Source: DATKMG01 sp035541995 (GTDB lineage Bacteria > Acidobacteriota > Terriglobia > Versatilivoradales > Versatilivoraceae). From it: a DNA stretch of 13,059 bases. Of the stretch, positions 1 through 8,700 are shown piece by piece (the stretch's first letter is position 1; each line of letters begins with the position of its first letter). The position numbers and the translations under genes are program-made. The DNA is taken from the NCBI GenBank assembly GCA_035541995.1, contig DATKMG010000109.1, forward strand, positions 1 through 13,059, given 5' to 3'. A model generated the notes under the pieces. That model did no database searches. It was not told the DNA's origin and was given only the letters and a program-made list of their open reading frames with translations.

Positions 1-232
1 TTTTGCCTTCAATCACGGATTTCGTTCCGGGATTGGCGTCCCATCACTACAACTATGGCTATTCAGTTGGTCCCCTCCGGAGACCCATACGCAATTTATT
101 CCAACAACAATTGGGCTTGCACAACTGTCAAATCTCTAAAATCTGGTCGAAATCCCCATCCCGGCGCCAGGTGGCATTGGCATGTCACAAAGATGCCAGA
201 GTAGATTCTTGGTCTTGTATTCCTGTCGGTGC

Positions 233-727
233 CTACTTGGCTTCGCGCTTCTTGAGCTCCTTGTCAACCCAATAGACACCGCTGCTCTTGTCTCCAATGT
301 CAATCAGTTTCTGGCGGATCTCACTGGCATTGGCTTCTTCTTCAATCTGTTCGTTCACGAACCATTGCAGGAAGATCTGGGATCGATAGTCTTTTTCTTC
401 GATGGCCTGAGCATATAACTTGTTGATCATATCGCTGACTTTCTTTTCATGTTCCAAGACCTCATCGAAAAGCTTTTGAACCGACTTGAAATCAGTGGGG
501 GGTTGATCGAGGGCCTTTAATGTGACGGCCGCCTCGAGATCCACCAAGTAATCCAGAATTTTAATTGCGTGTCCACGTTCTTCGTCAGCCTGAATCCTAA
601 GCCAATGACCAAAACCCCTAAGGTTCTTCAGTTCCGCCCAAGCAGCCATGGCGAGGTAGAGCTGGGAAGAATACTGTTCGTTCTTGATTTGTTCGTTAAG
701 CGCCGCAACCATTTTCGAGCTGATCAT
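233..727 (-). CDS. ftnA: Bacterial non-haem ferritin (iron storage)
   Basis: Cytoplasmic iron-storage protein of the FtnA family. It oxidises Fe(II) at a diiron centre and stores it as ferric mineral inside a 24-subunit shell. The 164-residue length is normal. The ferroxidase ligands fall at the E. coli FtnA positions: E17, E49/E50 and H53 (in DEERGH), E94, and Q127/E130 (in NEQIEEE), with the conserved Y24. No haem-binding Met of the bacterioferritin type stands out, so FtnA is preferred over Bfr. The ATG at 727 is preceded by AAGGAG (736-741 on the complement) at 8 nt spacing, which fixes the start. A TATGAT lies at 765-760 on the minus strand but has no good -35, and I see no clear Fur box. 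The gene points out of the window to the left, and no terminator is evident in 1-232. Confidence 0.95.
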   Translation of the reverse strand: MISSKMVAALNEQIKNEQYSSQLYLAMAAWAELKNLRGFGHWLRIQADEERGHAIKILDYLVDLEAAVTLKALDQPPTDFKSVQKLFDEVLEHEKKVSDMINKLYAQAIEEKDYRSQIFLQWFVNEQIEEEANASEIRQKLIDIGDKSSGVYWVDKELKKREAK

Positions 728-773
728 ACTTGCGTCTCCTTGAGTTCGTGCTGAGATTAATCATAGAGAATAC

Positions 774-914
774 CTAGTCGCTTCTCTTGGAATCAGGGCT
801 GAGCCCGCGTTGCTTCTGCGTCCGCCGATCAAACTGGACTTTGAGTTTGGCCATATTATACCGGCGAGTCGTCCTTTTCCCTAACTTCTGGTTGACAAAC
901 CCCTTTTTGTTCAT
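774..914 (-). CDS. Possible small basic ORF upstream of ferritin, unrecognised
   Basis: A 46-codon ORF on the same strand as ferritin, ending 46 bp before it. About one third of its residues are Lys or Arg, giving a strongly basic peptide that begins MNKKGFVNQKLGKR and ends PDSKRSD. About two thirds of third codon positions are G or C, which is compatible with coding but not proof. Against it: there is no clear ribosome binding site before the ATG at 914, I recognise no family, and an exact TATAAT (860-855, minus strand) lies inside it and could instead be the -10 of a ferritin promoter. An internal ATG follows that TATAAT directly. It may be chance, a leader peptide, or a small nucleic-acid-binding protein. 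Confidence 0.25.
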   Translation of the reverse strand: MNKKGFVNQKLGKRTTRRYNMAKLKVQFDRRTQKQRGLSPDSKRSD

Positions 915-975
915 CACCGTATCTGCGTTCTTGAATACCCGGAATATTATGCCTGCTAATGGAGGTCAAGGCAAC

Positions 976-2316
976 TCAGGCCTTCACGGATTCCCGGTCA
1001 AAGTCCCACTCGATCATCCTCTTTTGCTTGTAAGATAGATTGACCAAGTGAGCTACCGCTGCCGCCCGATGCCCTCTCAGTGCATCTTCCAGCGGAGGCG
1101 TGCGGGTGCGAACGCATTCGACGAAGCTCTGGAAGTGGGCTACGGTCGATTCCTGCCCCGTTTCTTCCCAGCGCTCCATTCCTTGCTGGACCTTGGGAGC
1201 CCAACTCGATGGCACTTCTTCCATTTTGATTTTAGGATCATTGTAATAGGCCTCTTCAAGTTTCTTGGGCCAGCTGTCTACAATCCAGGCATTGTCCTCA
1301 TAGACCCGTTCGGGGTAGAAGGACAATGTGGTGCCCAGGACCAAAGTGCCCTCAGTACCCAAAATATAGAATCCGCCTTCTTCATTGGCCATCTGGTTGT
1401 TGAAAGTGCCACTGAGGTTGACCATAAAGCCTTCCGGATACTCCAGGACGGCGTTAATCGTATCGGGCACATCCCTGCTCTCTTTCCACCGGTAAAGGCC
1501 GCCATTTGCAATAGTAGTCTTGGGGGCCTTGGCTGTCATCAGGAAATGGATTGTGGTCATCAAGTGAACAAAAAGGTCTGTAGAAATCCCGCCGGAGTAG
1601 TCCCAATAACAGCGCCAGCGGAAGAATCGGGCGTTGTCATAGGGGCGTTTGGGGGCAGACCCTAGGAACATTTCCCAGTTCACAGTCTCTGGTGAAGCGT
1701 CCGGCGGGATCGGATAAATCCAGGCGCCACTGGCAGTATTGCGATTAAAGGTGGCGCGGACCATCGTGATCTGCCCGAGCTTGCCTGACTGGATAATCTC
1801 TCTGGCCTTTTGCTGAAGCTTTGTGCTGATCCCCTGGCTGCCGACCTGAAGAATCCTGCCGGTCTTCCGGACCTCTTCCACGATAGCCATGCCTTCATCG
1901 ATGGCGTAAGTTAAGGGCTTTTCGACATAAACGTCCTTACCGGCTCGAAGCGCATCAATAACCATGGTCTTGTGCCAGTGGTCCGGAGTAGCAATGACCA
2001 CGGCATCAATGCTCTTATCTGCAAGAACGGCCTGATAGTTGGGATAGACTTTAGCCCGCCCTCCGGTTCTATCCACTGCCCGCTCCTGTCGGCCCTTATA
2101 GGCGTCACAGACCCCGACGATTTCGGTCCCGGGAATAACCAGAATGGCCTGCATAATCTGGTGGGCCCGGGCCCCCACCCCGATCATCCCAATCGTAATC
2201 CGGTCACCGGGAGAGGGTCTCGGGGTCATCGGAAACGCAGTGCCATTTAAAGCCAAACCCATGGCGGTACTCCATTGCATAAACTGACGGCGGTTGATCC
2301 CTTGTTCATTTATCAT
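976..2316 (-). CDS. Gfo/Idh/MocA-family oxidoreductase with Tat-type leader
   Basis: NAD(P)-dependent dehydrogenase of the glucose-fructose oxidoreductase/inositol dehydrogenase family, 446 residues. It probably acts on a sugar, cyclitol or glycoside, but the substrate cannot be read from sequence. The N-terminus has a twin-arginine motif (NRRQFMQW, residues 8-15) and a short hydrophobic stretch to about residue 30, so export to the periplasm is likely. The Rossmann nucleotide-binding motif IGVGARA is at 45-51, ATPDHWHK at 109-116 and the family signature EKP at 132-134. A later GGISTDLFVH segment holds the usual catalytic Asp/His region. The C-terminal half is the family's substrate-binding alpha/beta domain. 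An in-frame ATG exists at 2364, but the ATG at 2316 is preferred because GGGAGGAG lies 6 nt upstream and the Tat motif then begins at the proper distance. It is divergent from recC. Confidence 0.92.
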   Translation of the reverse strand: MINEQGINRRQFMQWSTAMGLALNGTAFPMTPRPSPGDRITIGMIGVGARAHQIMQAILVIPGTEIVGVCDAYKGRQERAVDRTGGRAKVYPNYQAVLADKSIDAVVIATPDHWHKTMVIDALRAGKDVYVEKPLTYAIDEGMAIVEEVRKTGRILQVGSQGISTKLQQKAREIIQSGKLGQITMVRATFNRNTASGAWIYPIPPDASPETVNWEMFLGSAPKRPYDNARFFRWRCYWDYSGGISTDLFVHLMTTIHFLMTAKAPKTTIANGGLYRWKESRDVPDTINAVLEYPEGFMVNLSGTFNNQMANEEGGFYILGTEGTLVLGTTLSFYPERVYEDNAWIVDSWPKKLEEAYYNDPKIKMEEVPSSWAPKVQQGMERWEETGQESTVAHFQSFVECVRTRTPPLEDALRGHRAAAVAHLVNLSYKQKRMIEWDFDRESVKA

Positions 2317-2322
2317 TGCAGA

Positions 2323-2330
2323 CTCCTCCC
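2323..2330 (-). promoter_or_regulatory. Ribosome binding site deciding the Gfo/Idh start
   Basis: The minus strand reads GGGAGGAG, 6 nt before the ATG at 2316. This strong Shine-Dalgarno sequence selects 2316 over the longer in-frame start at 2364. Confidence 0.75.
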
Positions 2331-2344
2331 ATGCTTGGACTTTA

Positions 2345-2374
2345 TTGCCTGACGCAAACGGCATTATACATAAT
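2345..2374. promoter_or_regulatory. Candidate overlapping divergent promoters for recCBD and Gfo/Idh
   Basis: On the plus strand, TTGCCT (2345-2350) and CATAAT (2369-2374) are 18 bp apart and resemble sigma-70 -35 and -10 boxes, matching 4/6 and 5/6 consensus bases. They would serve recC with about 110 nt of leader. On the minus strand an exact TATAAT lies at 2368-2363 and would serve the Gfo/Idh gene with about 40 nt of leader, but its -35 is poor. The two -10 elements overlap, so the promoters could exclude each other. This is consensus matching by eye in the only divergent intergenic space here. Confidence 0.4.
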
Positions 2375-2493
2375 TCCCCTCGACGACTTTCGAGAAAAAC
2401 AGGTGTCTCAAGCTTCTCCGCAGGATAGAATGGGGCCGTCTACAACACTAAATGAATGCCTCGAAATGGATGGGAAAGTAAGTCTTTGCAGCC

Positions 2494-5400
2494 ATGCCCG
2501 GGTTTAAGCTTCACGTTAGCAATCGAACAGAGATTCTGCTGGAGGAACTCGCCGGAGTCGTTTCAGTTCCCTTGCGTTCGCCGCTGGAAGCCGAGGTCAT
2601 TGTAGTCCAGAGCAAAGGAATGGAACGTTGGTTAGCCCAGCAATTGTCAAAGCGGTTGGGCATCTGGGCCAACTGCACATTCCCTTTTCCCAACCGGGCC
2701 ATCTCAAACCTCTTCAAGGGGATATTGAATGAAGTCCCGGACGACGCGGTTTACTCCAGAGACTTCATGGCCTGGCGGATCCTTCGTCTGTTACCCGGCA
2801 GTCTCGGCCGGCCGGAATTTGAGACCCTGCGCCACTATCTAGAAAATACATCCGAGGGACTGAAGGGTTTTCAGCTGGCGCACCGGATTGCTGCCACTTT
2901 CGATCAATACCAGGCCTTCCGCCCGGACATGCTCCTGGCCTGGGAAACAGGAGCAGACCAGGACTGGCAGGCCCAACTCTGGCGACTGCTGGTCAGGGAT
3001 TGCCAGGCGCCACATCGCGCCGCCAATCGCAAGCAATTTATCGAAAGGCTCGCTGCGGAAGATTTTTCTCCCGATGACCTCCCTGCGCGGATTTCAATTT
3101 TCGGGACCCCCTACCTGCCGCCCTTCCATCTCGAAGTCTTCTCGGCAGTATCCCGAGTGCTGGACGTCCACTTTTTTTTCATGAATCCCTGCCAGGAGTA
3201 TTGGGGTGATATTGTCTCGGAAAAGGCCTTGGCCGGGGCCCGAACCAGGCAAAAACGAAGGATTTTGAACACCGAGGAGTTGCACTACGAAGCCGGGAAT
3301 TCTCTTCTCGCCTCCATGGGTAACTTGGGTCGGGAGTTCTTTGATCGTCTGATCGAATCGGAGGAAGCCGACGAATCGAGCCGTTTTGAAGATCCCGGCG
3401 AGCATTGCCTCCTGACCTGCCTGCAGTCCGACATTTTAAACCTTCGGGATCGAAACCAAGAGCCCGGCAAGACCCCGATTTCTCCGCATGACGATTCCTT
3501 GCAGATTCATTCCTGCCACAGCCCAATGAGGGAGATGGAGGTTCTTTATGACCAACTCCTCGCCCTTTTTGACCATCACCCCGATCTGGCCCCCCGGGAC
3601 ATCATCGTAATGGCCCCGGATATTGAAGTGTATGCCCCATTTGTTGCGGCTGTTTTTGGGGGAGCTTTCTCCCATACGCCGAGGATCCCCTTTTCGATTG
3701 CCGACCGAAGTCCCAAGCGGGAAAAGCCAGTAATTCAGGCTTTCCTCAAGATACTTGATCTGGCCGGGTCGAGGCTGGGGGCCAGCCAGGTCTTGGACCT
3801 GCTTGAATCTCTACCGGTTCGGAAGAATTTCGAACTCGAATCTTCGGACCTGGACATGATTCGCCATTGGGTAGAGAGTACGCGAATCCGATGGGGCGTT
3901 GACGGATTGGACCGCAAGCAACAAGGCCTTCCCGATTTTGAAGAGAACAGTTGGAGAGCCGGCCTGCGCCGATTGATGCTGGGTTATGCCCTGCCTCTCG
4001 AAGGCGATCGGTTGTTCGAGGGCATACTTCCTTACGAGGACATGGAAGGCGAAAGGAGCCAGGTACTGGGTCGATTCGCCGAGTTTCTTGAAAGATTGAT
4101 CGATCAGGTTCGCGGGTTCGATGAGCCCCGAAGGCTGACTGGCTGGAGCGAGGCCCTGTTGTCTTTAGTGGAGGATCTTTTTGCGAGCGATGAGGAAACT
4201 GAACGAGAAGTCCAACTGCTTCGACATCTTCTGGCCAAACTCGTTGTGATTCAGGAACAGTGCCATTTTGAGGAGGCCATCGGAATTGACGTTCTGCGCT
4301 GCTACTTGGAGGAAGCTTTAGCTGTCTCTGATATGACCTATGGTTTCCTAACGGGAGGGGTTACTTTTTGTTCATTGCTGCCGATGAGGAGCATCCCGTT
4401 TCGGGTGATTGCGTTGGTGGGGATGAACTACGACACGTTTCCACGTTCTGACTATCGAGTCAGTTTTGATCTTATGGCCAGAACGCCTCGGCGAGGGGAT
4501 CGGTCGTCTCAAGCTGAAGACCGCTACCTCTTCCTCGAATCTCTGCTGTCGGCCCGAGACCATTTCTACCTCAGTTTTGTGGGGCAGAATCTTTCCGACA
4601 ATAGCGAGAGGCCCCCCTCCGTTCTGGTGAGCGAATTGTTGGACGCCATTGAGCAGTGCTTCCAACCTTCAGGACCGTTCCGCAGCGCGAGCGAACAAAT
4701 TCTAGTCTGCCACCCGCTTCAGGCCTTCAGCCCTTCTTATTTCACAGGGGGATCCCGGCTTTTCACTTATTCTGAGGAGAACCTGGAGGCCGTCAAAGCC
4801 CGCCAATCCAACCCATCAACACCAGCCCCTTACCTAGCTTCTCCGATCGGAGAACCGGCTGAAGAATGGAAGCATCTCGAAATCCAGGACCTGAAGCGGT
4901 TCTTTCGAAATCCAGCTGAGTACTTCTTTCGTCAGCGGTTAGGGCTTCATCTGGAAGACAGTCGGACCACCGAAGACTGCGAACCGTTCACACTGGAGAG
5001 CCTGGATGCCTATCACATGGAACAGGAGTTGCTCGAGAAAAGTCTGCAGCAGGAGGACCTTGCCCGCAGTTATCTTCCTTACAGAGCTAAGGGCATTTTG
5101 CCTGCCGGAGAAACAGGCCGAATCGTCTTCCAGGACGTCTTAACGAAAGTCCAGTCCCTGGCAGCGCGAGTCCAGGAACGGACACGAAGTCCTAAGCACG
5201 AGCCATTACAGATAGAGTTGGAGATCGAAGGGTTCCGGCTCACCGGTTTGATTGACGGACTTTGGGAAAGGCATTTGCTCCGCTACCGATGTGCCAAGAT
5301 CAAACCCAAGGATCGGCTAGGGGTGTGGCTGGATCATCTCATTGTGAATGAGGTTGCCGGGCAGATAACTCCGAGAACCAGCATTCTCCTCGGGCAGGAT

Positions 5401-5739
5401 GGGAGTTGTACCTACCCTTTCTTTGCCGACAGCAGGTCTATTCTCACCCGGCTCCTGGGGTTCTATTGGAAGGGCCTGCGCGAACCGCTTCCGTTTTTTC
5501 CAGACTCGGCCTATGCCTACGCAGAATGTGTGAGCAAGAGGAAACCGGAAACCGCGGCAATTGTAGAGGCCCTGAGGAAATGGGAGGGGTCTGGATTCGG
5601 CAAGTCGCCTCCCGAAAGGAATGACCCTTATTTCCAGCTGGGCTTCGGGAAGATTGCGCCGCTGGACGCTCGCTTCCGGCAGTTAGCCATAGAGATCTTC
5701 CAGCCTCTTCTGGCCCATCAGCAGGAGGAGGAGCCGTGA
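2494..5739 (+). CDS. recC: Exodeoxyribonuclease V gamma subunit RecC
   Basis: RecC scaffold of the RecBCD helicase-nuclease. It splits the duplex, channels the 3' strand and recognises Chi. Length is 1081 residues against about 1122 in E. coli. The N-terminus aligns with E. coli RecC (HVSNRTEIL, then VVQSKGMERWL at 37-47). The most diagnostic block is MRSIPFRVIALVGMN (631-645), followed by FDLMARTPRRGDRS and EDRYLFLESL. The C-terminal nuclease-like fold starts near DLKRFFRNPAEYF (799-811). No Walker A motif is seen, as expected for the inactive helicase fold of RecC. Chi-tunnel positions are mixed: some E. coli residues are kept and others changed (see findings). The ATG at 2494 has only a weak purine-rich region upstream, but the homology start fits. 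The stop overlaps the recB start. Confidence 0.97.
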   Translation: MPGFKLHVSNRTEILLEELAGVVSVPLRSPLEAEVIVVQSKGMERWLAQQLSKRLGIWANCTFPFPNRAISNLFKGILNEVPDDAVYSRDFMAWRILRLLPGSLGRPEFETLRHYLENTSEGLKGFQLAHRIAATFDQYQAFRPDMLLAWETGADQDWQAQLWRLLVRDCQAPHRAANRKQFIERLAAEDFSPDDLPARISIFGTPYLPPFHLEVFSAVSRVLDVHFFFMNPCQEYWGDIVSEKALAGARTRQKRRILNTEELHYEAGNSLLASMGNLGREFFDRLIESEEADESSRFEDPGEHCLLTCLQSDILNLRDRNQEPGKTPISPHDDSLQIHSCHSPMREMEVLYDQLLALFDHHPDLAPRDIIVMAPDIEVYAPFVAAVFGGAFSHTPRIPFSIADRSPKREKPVIQAFLKILDLAGSRLGASQVLDLLESLPVRKNFELESSDLDMIRHWVESTRIRWGVDGLDRKQQGLPDFEENSWRAGLRRLMLGYALPLEGDRLFEGILPYEDMEGERSQVLGRFAEFLERLIDQVRGFDEPRRLTGWSEALLSLVEDLFASDEETEREVQLLRHLLAKLVVIQEQCHFEEAIGIDVLRCYLEEALAVSDMTYGFLTGGVTFCSLLPMRSIPFRVIALVGMNYDTFPRSDYRVSFDLMARTPRRGDRSSQAEDRYLFLESLLSARDHFYLSFVGQNLSDNSERPPSVLVSELLDAIEQCFQPSGPFRSASEQILVCHPLQAFSPSYFTGGSRLFTYSEENLEAVKARQSNPSTPAPYLASPIGEPAEEWKHLEIQDLKRFFRNPAEYFFRQRLGLHLEDSRTTEDCEPFTLESLDAYHMEQELLEKSLQQEDLARSYLPYRAKGILPAGETGRIVFQDVLTKVQSLAARVQERTRSPKHEPLQIELEIEGFRLTGLIDGLWERHLLRYRCAKIKPKDRLGVWLDHLIVNEVAGQITPRTSILLGQDGSCTYPFFADSRSILTRLLGFYWKGLREPLPFFPDSAYAYAECVSKRKPETAAIVEALRKWEGSGFGKSPPERNDPYFQLGFGKIAPLDARFRQLAIEIFQPLLAHQQEEEP
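5723..5733 (+). promoter_or_regulatory. Ribosome binding site for recB, inside the recC end
   Basis: AGGAGGAGGAG lies just before a GTG start (5736) that overlaps the recC TGA (5737-5739). The strong Shine-Dalgarno sequence supports GTG as the true recB start and suggests translational coupling of recB to recC. Confidence 0.8.
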
Positions 5740-8700
5740 GGGCCTTTGATCCATCAGGTTCCGCTCTGGAAGGGCATCAACTCATTGAAGCTAGTGCCGG
5801 AACAGGTAAAACCGCAGCCGTTTCGGCCCTCTATCTCCGGCTGGTGCTGGAACGACGTTGCCAGGTTCGGGATATCCTGGTTATCACCTTCACGAAAGCG
5901 GCCACAGAAGAGCTGAGAACACGGATTCGGAAGATCGTGAGAGGCGCCTATGACGCCCTCGAAACCGACAGCGTTGCAGACGAGTTCGTGGCGGGATTGT
6001 TGGCAGGAATTTCCGACCGGGATGACGCCAGACTCCAACTTATTAATGCCCTTCACAGCTTCGACGAAGCCGCAATCTTCACCATCCATGCCTTTTGTCA
6101 GCGGGTTCTCCAGGAAAATGCTTTTGAGAGTTCCGGACTTTTTGACACTCCACTGGTGACCGATTCTAGCCCCGTATTGCGGGAGATCGCTGCCGACTAC
6201 TGGCGAATTAACGTCTATGAAGCTTCTCCACTCTTCCAACAATTTGTTTTCAGGGAATACTCAAACCCGGAAGAACTGTTTAGCACTGTCGGCCACGCCT
6301 TTACCAACCCATACCTCTGCATCATCCCACGCCCCGAGAAGGCTGACAGCGAGCTCATGACGAGTCTGGAGCGGCAGCTTGAGTTCGAGTATGGGAGGCT
6401 TCAGCAAAGCTGGAAGGCAAACCGGGAAGCTGTATCGGATATTCTGCGTCATTACGAGGGATTGAGTCGAAGTAGTTACAAAGAGGACGTCATCTGCACG
6501 AGTATCGAGGAAATCGAGCAATACCTCTCCTCTGCGGTCCTGTTTAAGCTTCCCTCGCACTTTTCGAAATTCCGCTCGGAGACACTCGCACAGGGCACCA
6601 AGAAGGGGCATGCGGCGCCGAAAAATGCGTTCTTTCTGGTCGCTGACGACTATTTCCGGGCCTACCAGGCCCTGGAGGAGCTCTACCAAGAACGGCTTCT
6701 GAACTTGCGAGTCAGTCTATTCGAGTATGTTAAAAAAGAATTGAAAGTCCGGACGCGCCGACAGAACGTGCGCTTCTTTGATGATTTGCTGCTCGACCTT
6801 TATGACGCATTGCGAAGGACCAACGGTCCGTCCCTGGCAGTTGCCCTTCGGGACAAGTACAGAGCGGTCCTGGTCGACGAATTCCAGGACACCGATCCCG
6901 TGCAATACTTCGTTCTCAAATCGGTGTTCAGAGATCCTGACTCTCCTTTTTTCCTGATTGGCGATCCCAAGCAGGCAATCTACAGTTTCCGTGGGGCCGA
7001 TGTCTTCGCTTACATGGAAGCGGCCAATCATATACCGGCGCGCAGCACTTTGGAAAAGAACTGGCGTTCGAGCCCTAATCTGGTAAGAGCGGTTAACGCC
7101 CTGTTCCGAAGAACCCCCTACCCATTTGTCTTCGCTGAAATCGGTTATCAAGAAGTCGAACCTGCCAACTTATCAGCCGCCGCAGAGTTCCTCTGGAATG
7201 GAAAGCCCGACGCCGCACCCTTGAAGGCCTGGTTTGTCGAGCGCCCGCCGGACAAACAAGAGAAGCTTTTGACCGACAATGCTGCTTACAGCCTGCTACC
7301 ACGGGCCGTGGCTAGTGAAATTCTCTCTCTCCTGGAAGCTGCCAGAAAGCGGGTCGTGACCATAGGGGGGAATCCTCTCTCGCCGGCAGACCTGGCTGTC
7401 CTGGTAAGAACCAATTATCAGGCTGCTCTGATTCAGCAAGCCTTGCAGGAGCAAGGCATTCCTGCTCTCCTTTACACGAGTGCCAGTGTCTTTGCGACTT
7501 GGGAGGCTATGGAAGTGGAGAGAGTGTTATGGGGAATCGCCGAAGCGGGATTTGAACGCCGGGTGAAGGCCGCCCTGTCCACAGATCTCTTCGGCTTAAC
7601 TGGAAGTGAGCTGGCCGTGCTGGAAGAAAACGAGGTCATGTGGGACGACAAGCTGAGGACCTTTGCCGAGTATCGTACTTTATGGGTGAATCAAGGCCTT
7701 CTCCTCATGTCAAGGGTCCTGATGCTCCGTCAAAAAGTGCGGAGCCGGCTGCTTTTCTTTCCGGACGGCGAGCGTCGGTTGACCAACTTCCTGCAGATCT
7801 TCGAACTTCTCCACCAAGCGGCCCTGGAAAATCATCTCGGCATGGAAGGCGTGCTGACCTGGCTGGCGGAGCGTCGACATGAGAATCGCCCCCTGGCTCC
7901 GGAAGAGCACCAGCTTCGTCTGGAAACCGACGAGAAGGCTGTAAAAATAGTTACCGTGCACAAAAGCAAAGGGCTTGAATTCCCCCTGGTGTTCTGTCCC
8001 TTTGCCTGGGACGGACCAGTAGAAAAGAAGGACTCCGCCACCTTTCACGACCCGACTGATAAGACCATTCTGATCAAGGATCTCGGTTCGGAGGGACTCT
8101 CCGCGAATAAGGTGCTCGCCCAGCGGGAAGGGCTTTCTGAGAACGCACGTCTTCTCTATGTGGCATTGACCCGCGCCAAATACCGCTGCTACCTGGTTTG
8201 GGGCGCTTTTAGCGGCGGTGCGAATTCCGCATTGACCTATTTGCTCCGCCCTCCCAATCCATCCGAAGCCGGGGACGCAGTTATAGTCCAGGAAGGGCGC
8301 TTCAACAGGATGATCAGTGACGAGGAGCTGCTGGAGAACTTCCGGGACTTGGTCAGAGAGTCTCAAGGTTCGATCGAGCTTCTGCCCCTGCCAGAGGCCC
8401 TGTCTGACCGATATTCGGATCCAGACCTCCAGGGCCGGTCTTTCAGCTGTCGTCGGTTCACTGGAGAGATCCCTGCTGACTGGGGAACCACCAGCTTCAC
8501 ATCGCTGGTCACCGCCTCCAGGCAAGAACTGGAGTTCCCTGATCGGGACGCATTGCAGCTGAAGGAGTGGTCCCGACCTGTCTTTATCTCTTCTCCCAGG
8601 GGCCGCAGCATGTTTGAGTTCCCGAGGGGAGTTCGAGCCGGGAATGTCCTTCACGAGATCTTCGAGCGGCTTGATTTTTCAAAAGGTGAGTCGGAAGAGA

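Noticed and set aside
3..275. Plus-strand ORF at the left edge
   Set aside because: It starts at TTG with no ribosome binding site visible, runs into the ferritin gene on the opposite strand, and has no recognisable motif. It could be part of something cut by the window edge, but nothing supports that.
892..897. Plus-strand TTGACA as a promoter -35 box
   Set aside because: No acceptable -10 follows at 16-18 bp, and no plus-strand gene lies downstream.
1048..1665. Plus-strand ORF (205 codons) opposite the Gfo/Idh gene
   Set aside because: The minus strand encodes a clearly recognisable Gfo/Idh protein over the same bases. The plus frame shows no family features.
8488..8495. E. coli Chi octamer (GCTGGTGG) on the minus strand inside recB
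   Set aside because: One copy in a 13 kb window is about what chance gives on two strands, so it says nothing about Chi use in this organism.
7710..8654. Long minus-strand ORF (314 codons) inside recB
   Set aside because: It lies wholly antisense to the conserved RecB helicase region and has a low-complexity composition rich in Gly, Arg, Gln and Pro. It is explained as a shadow of recB codon usage.
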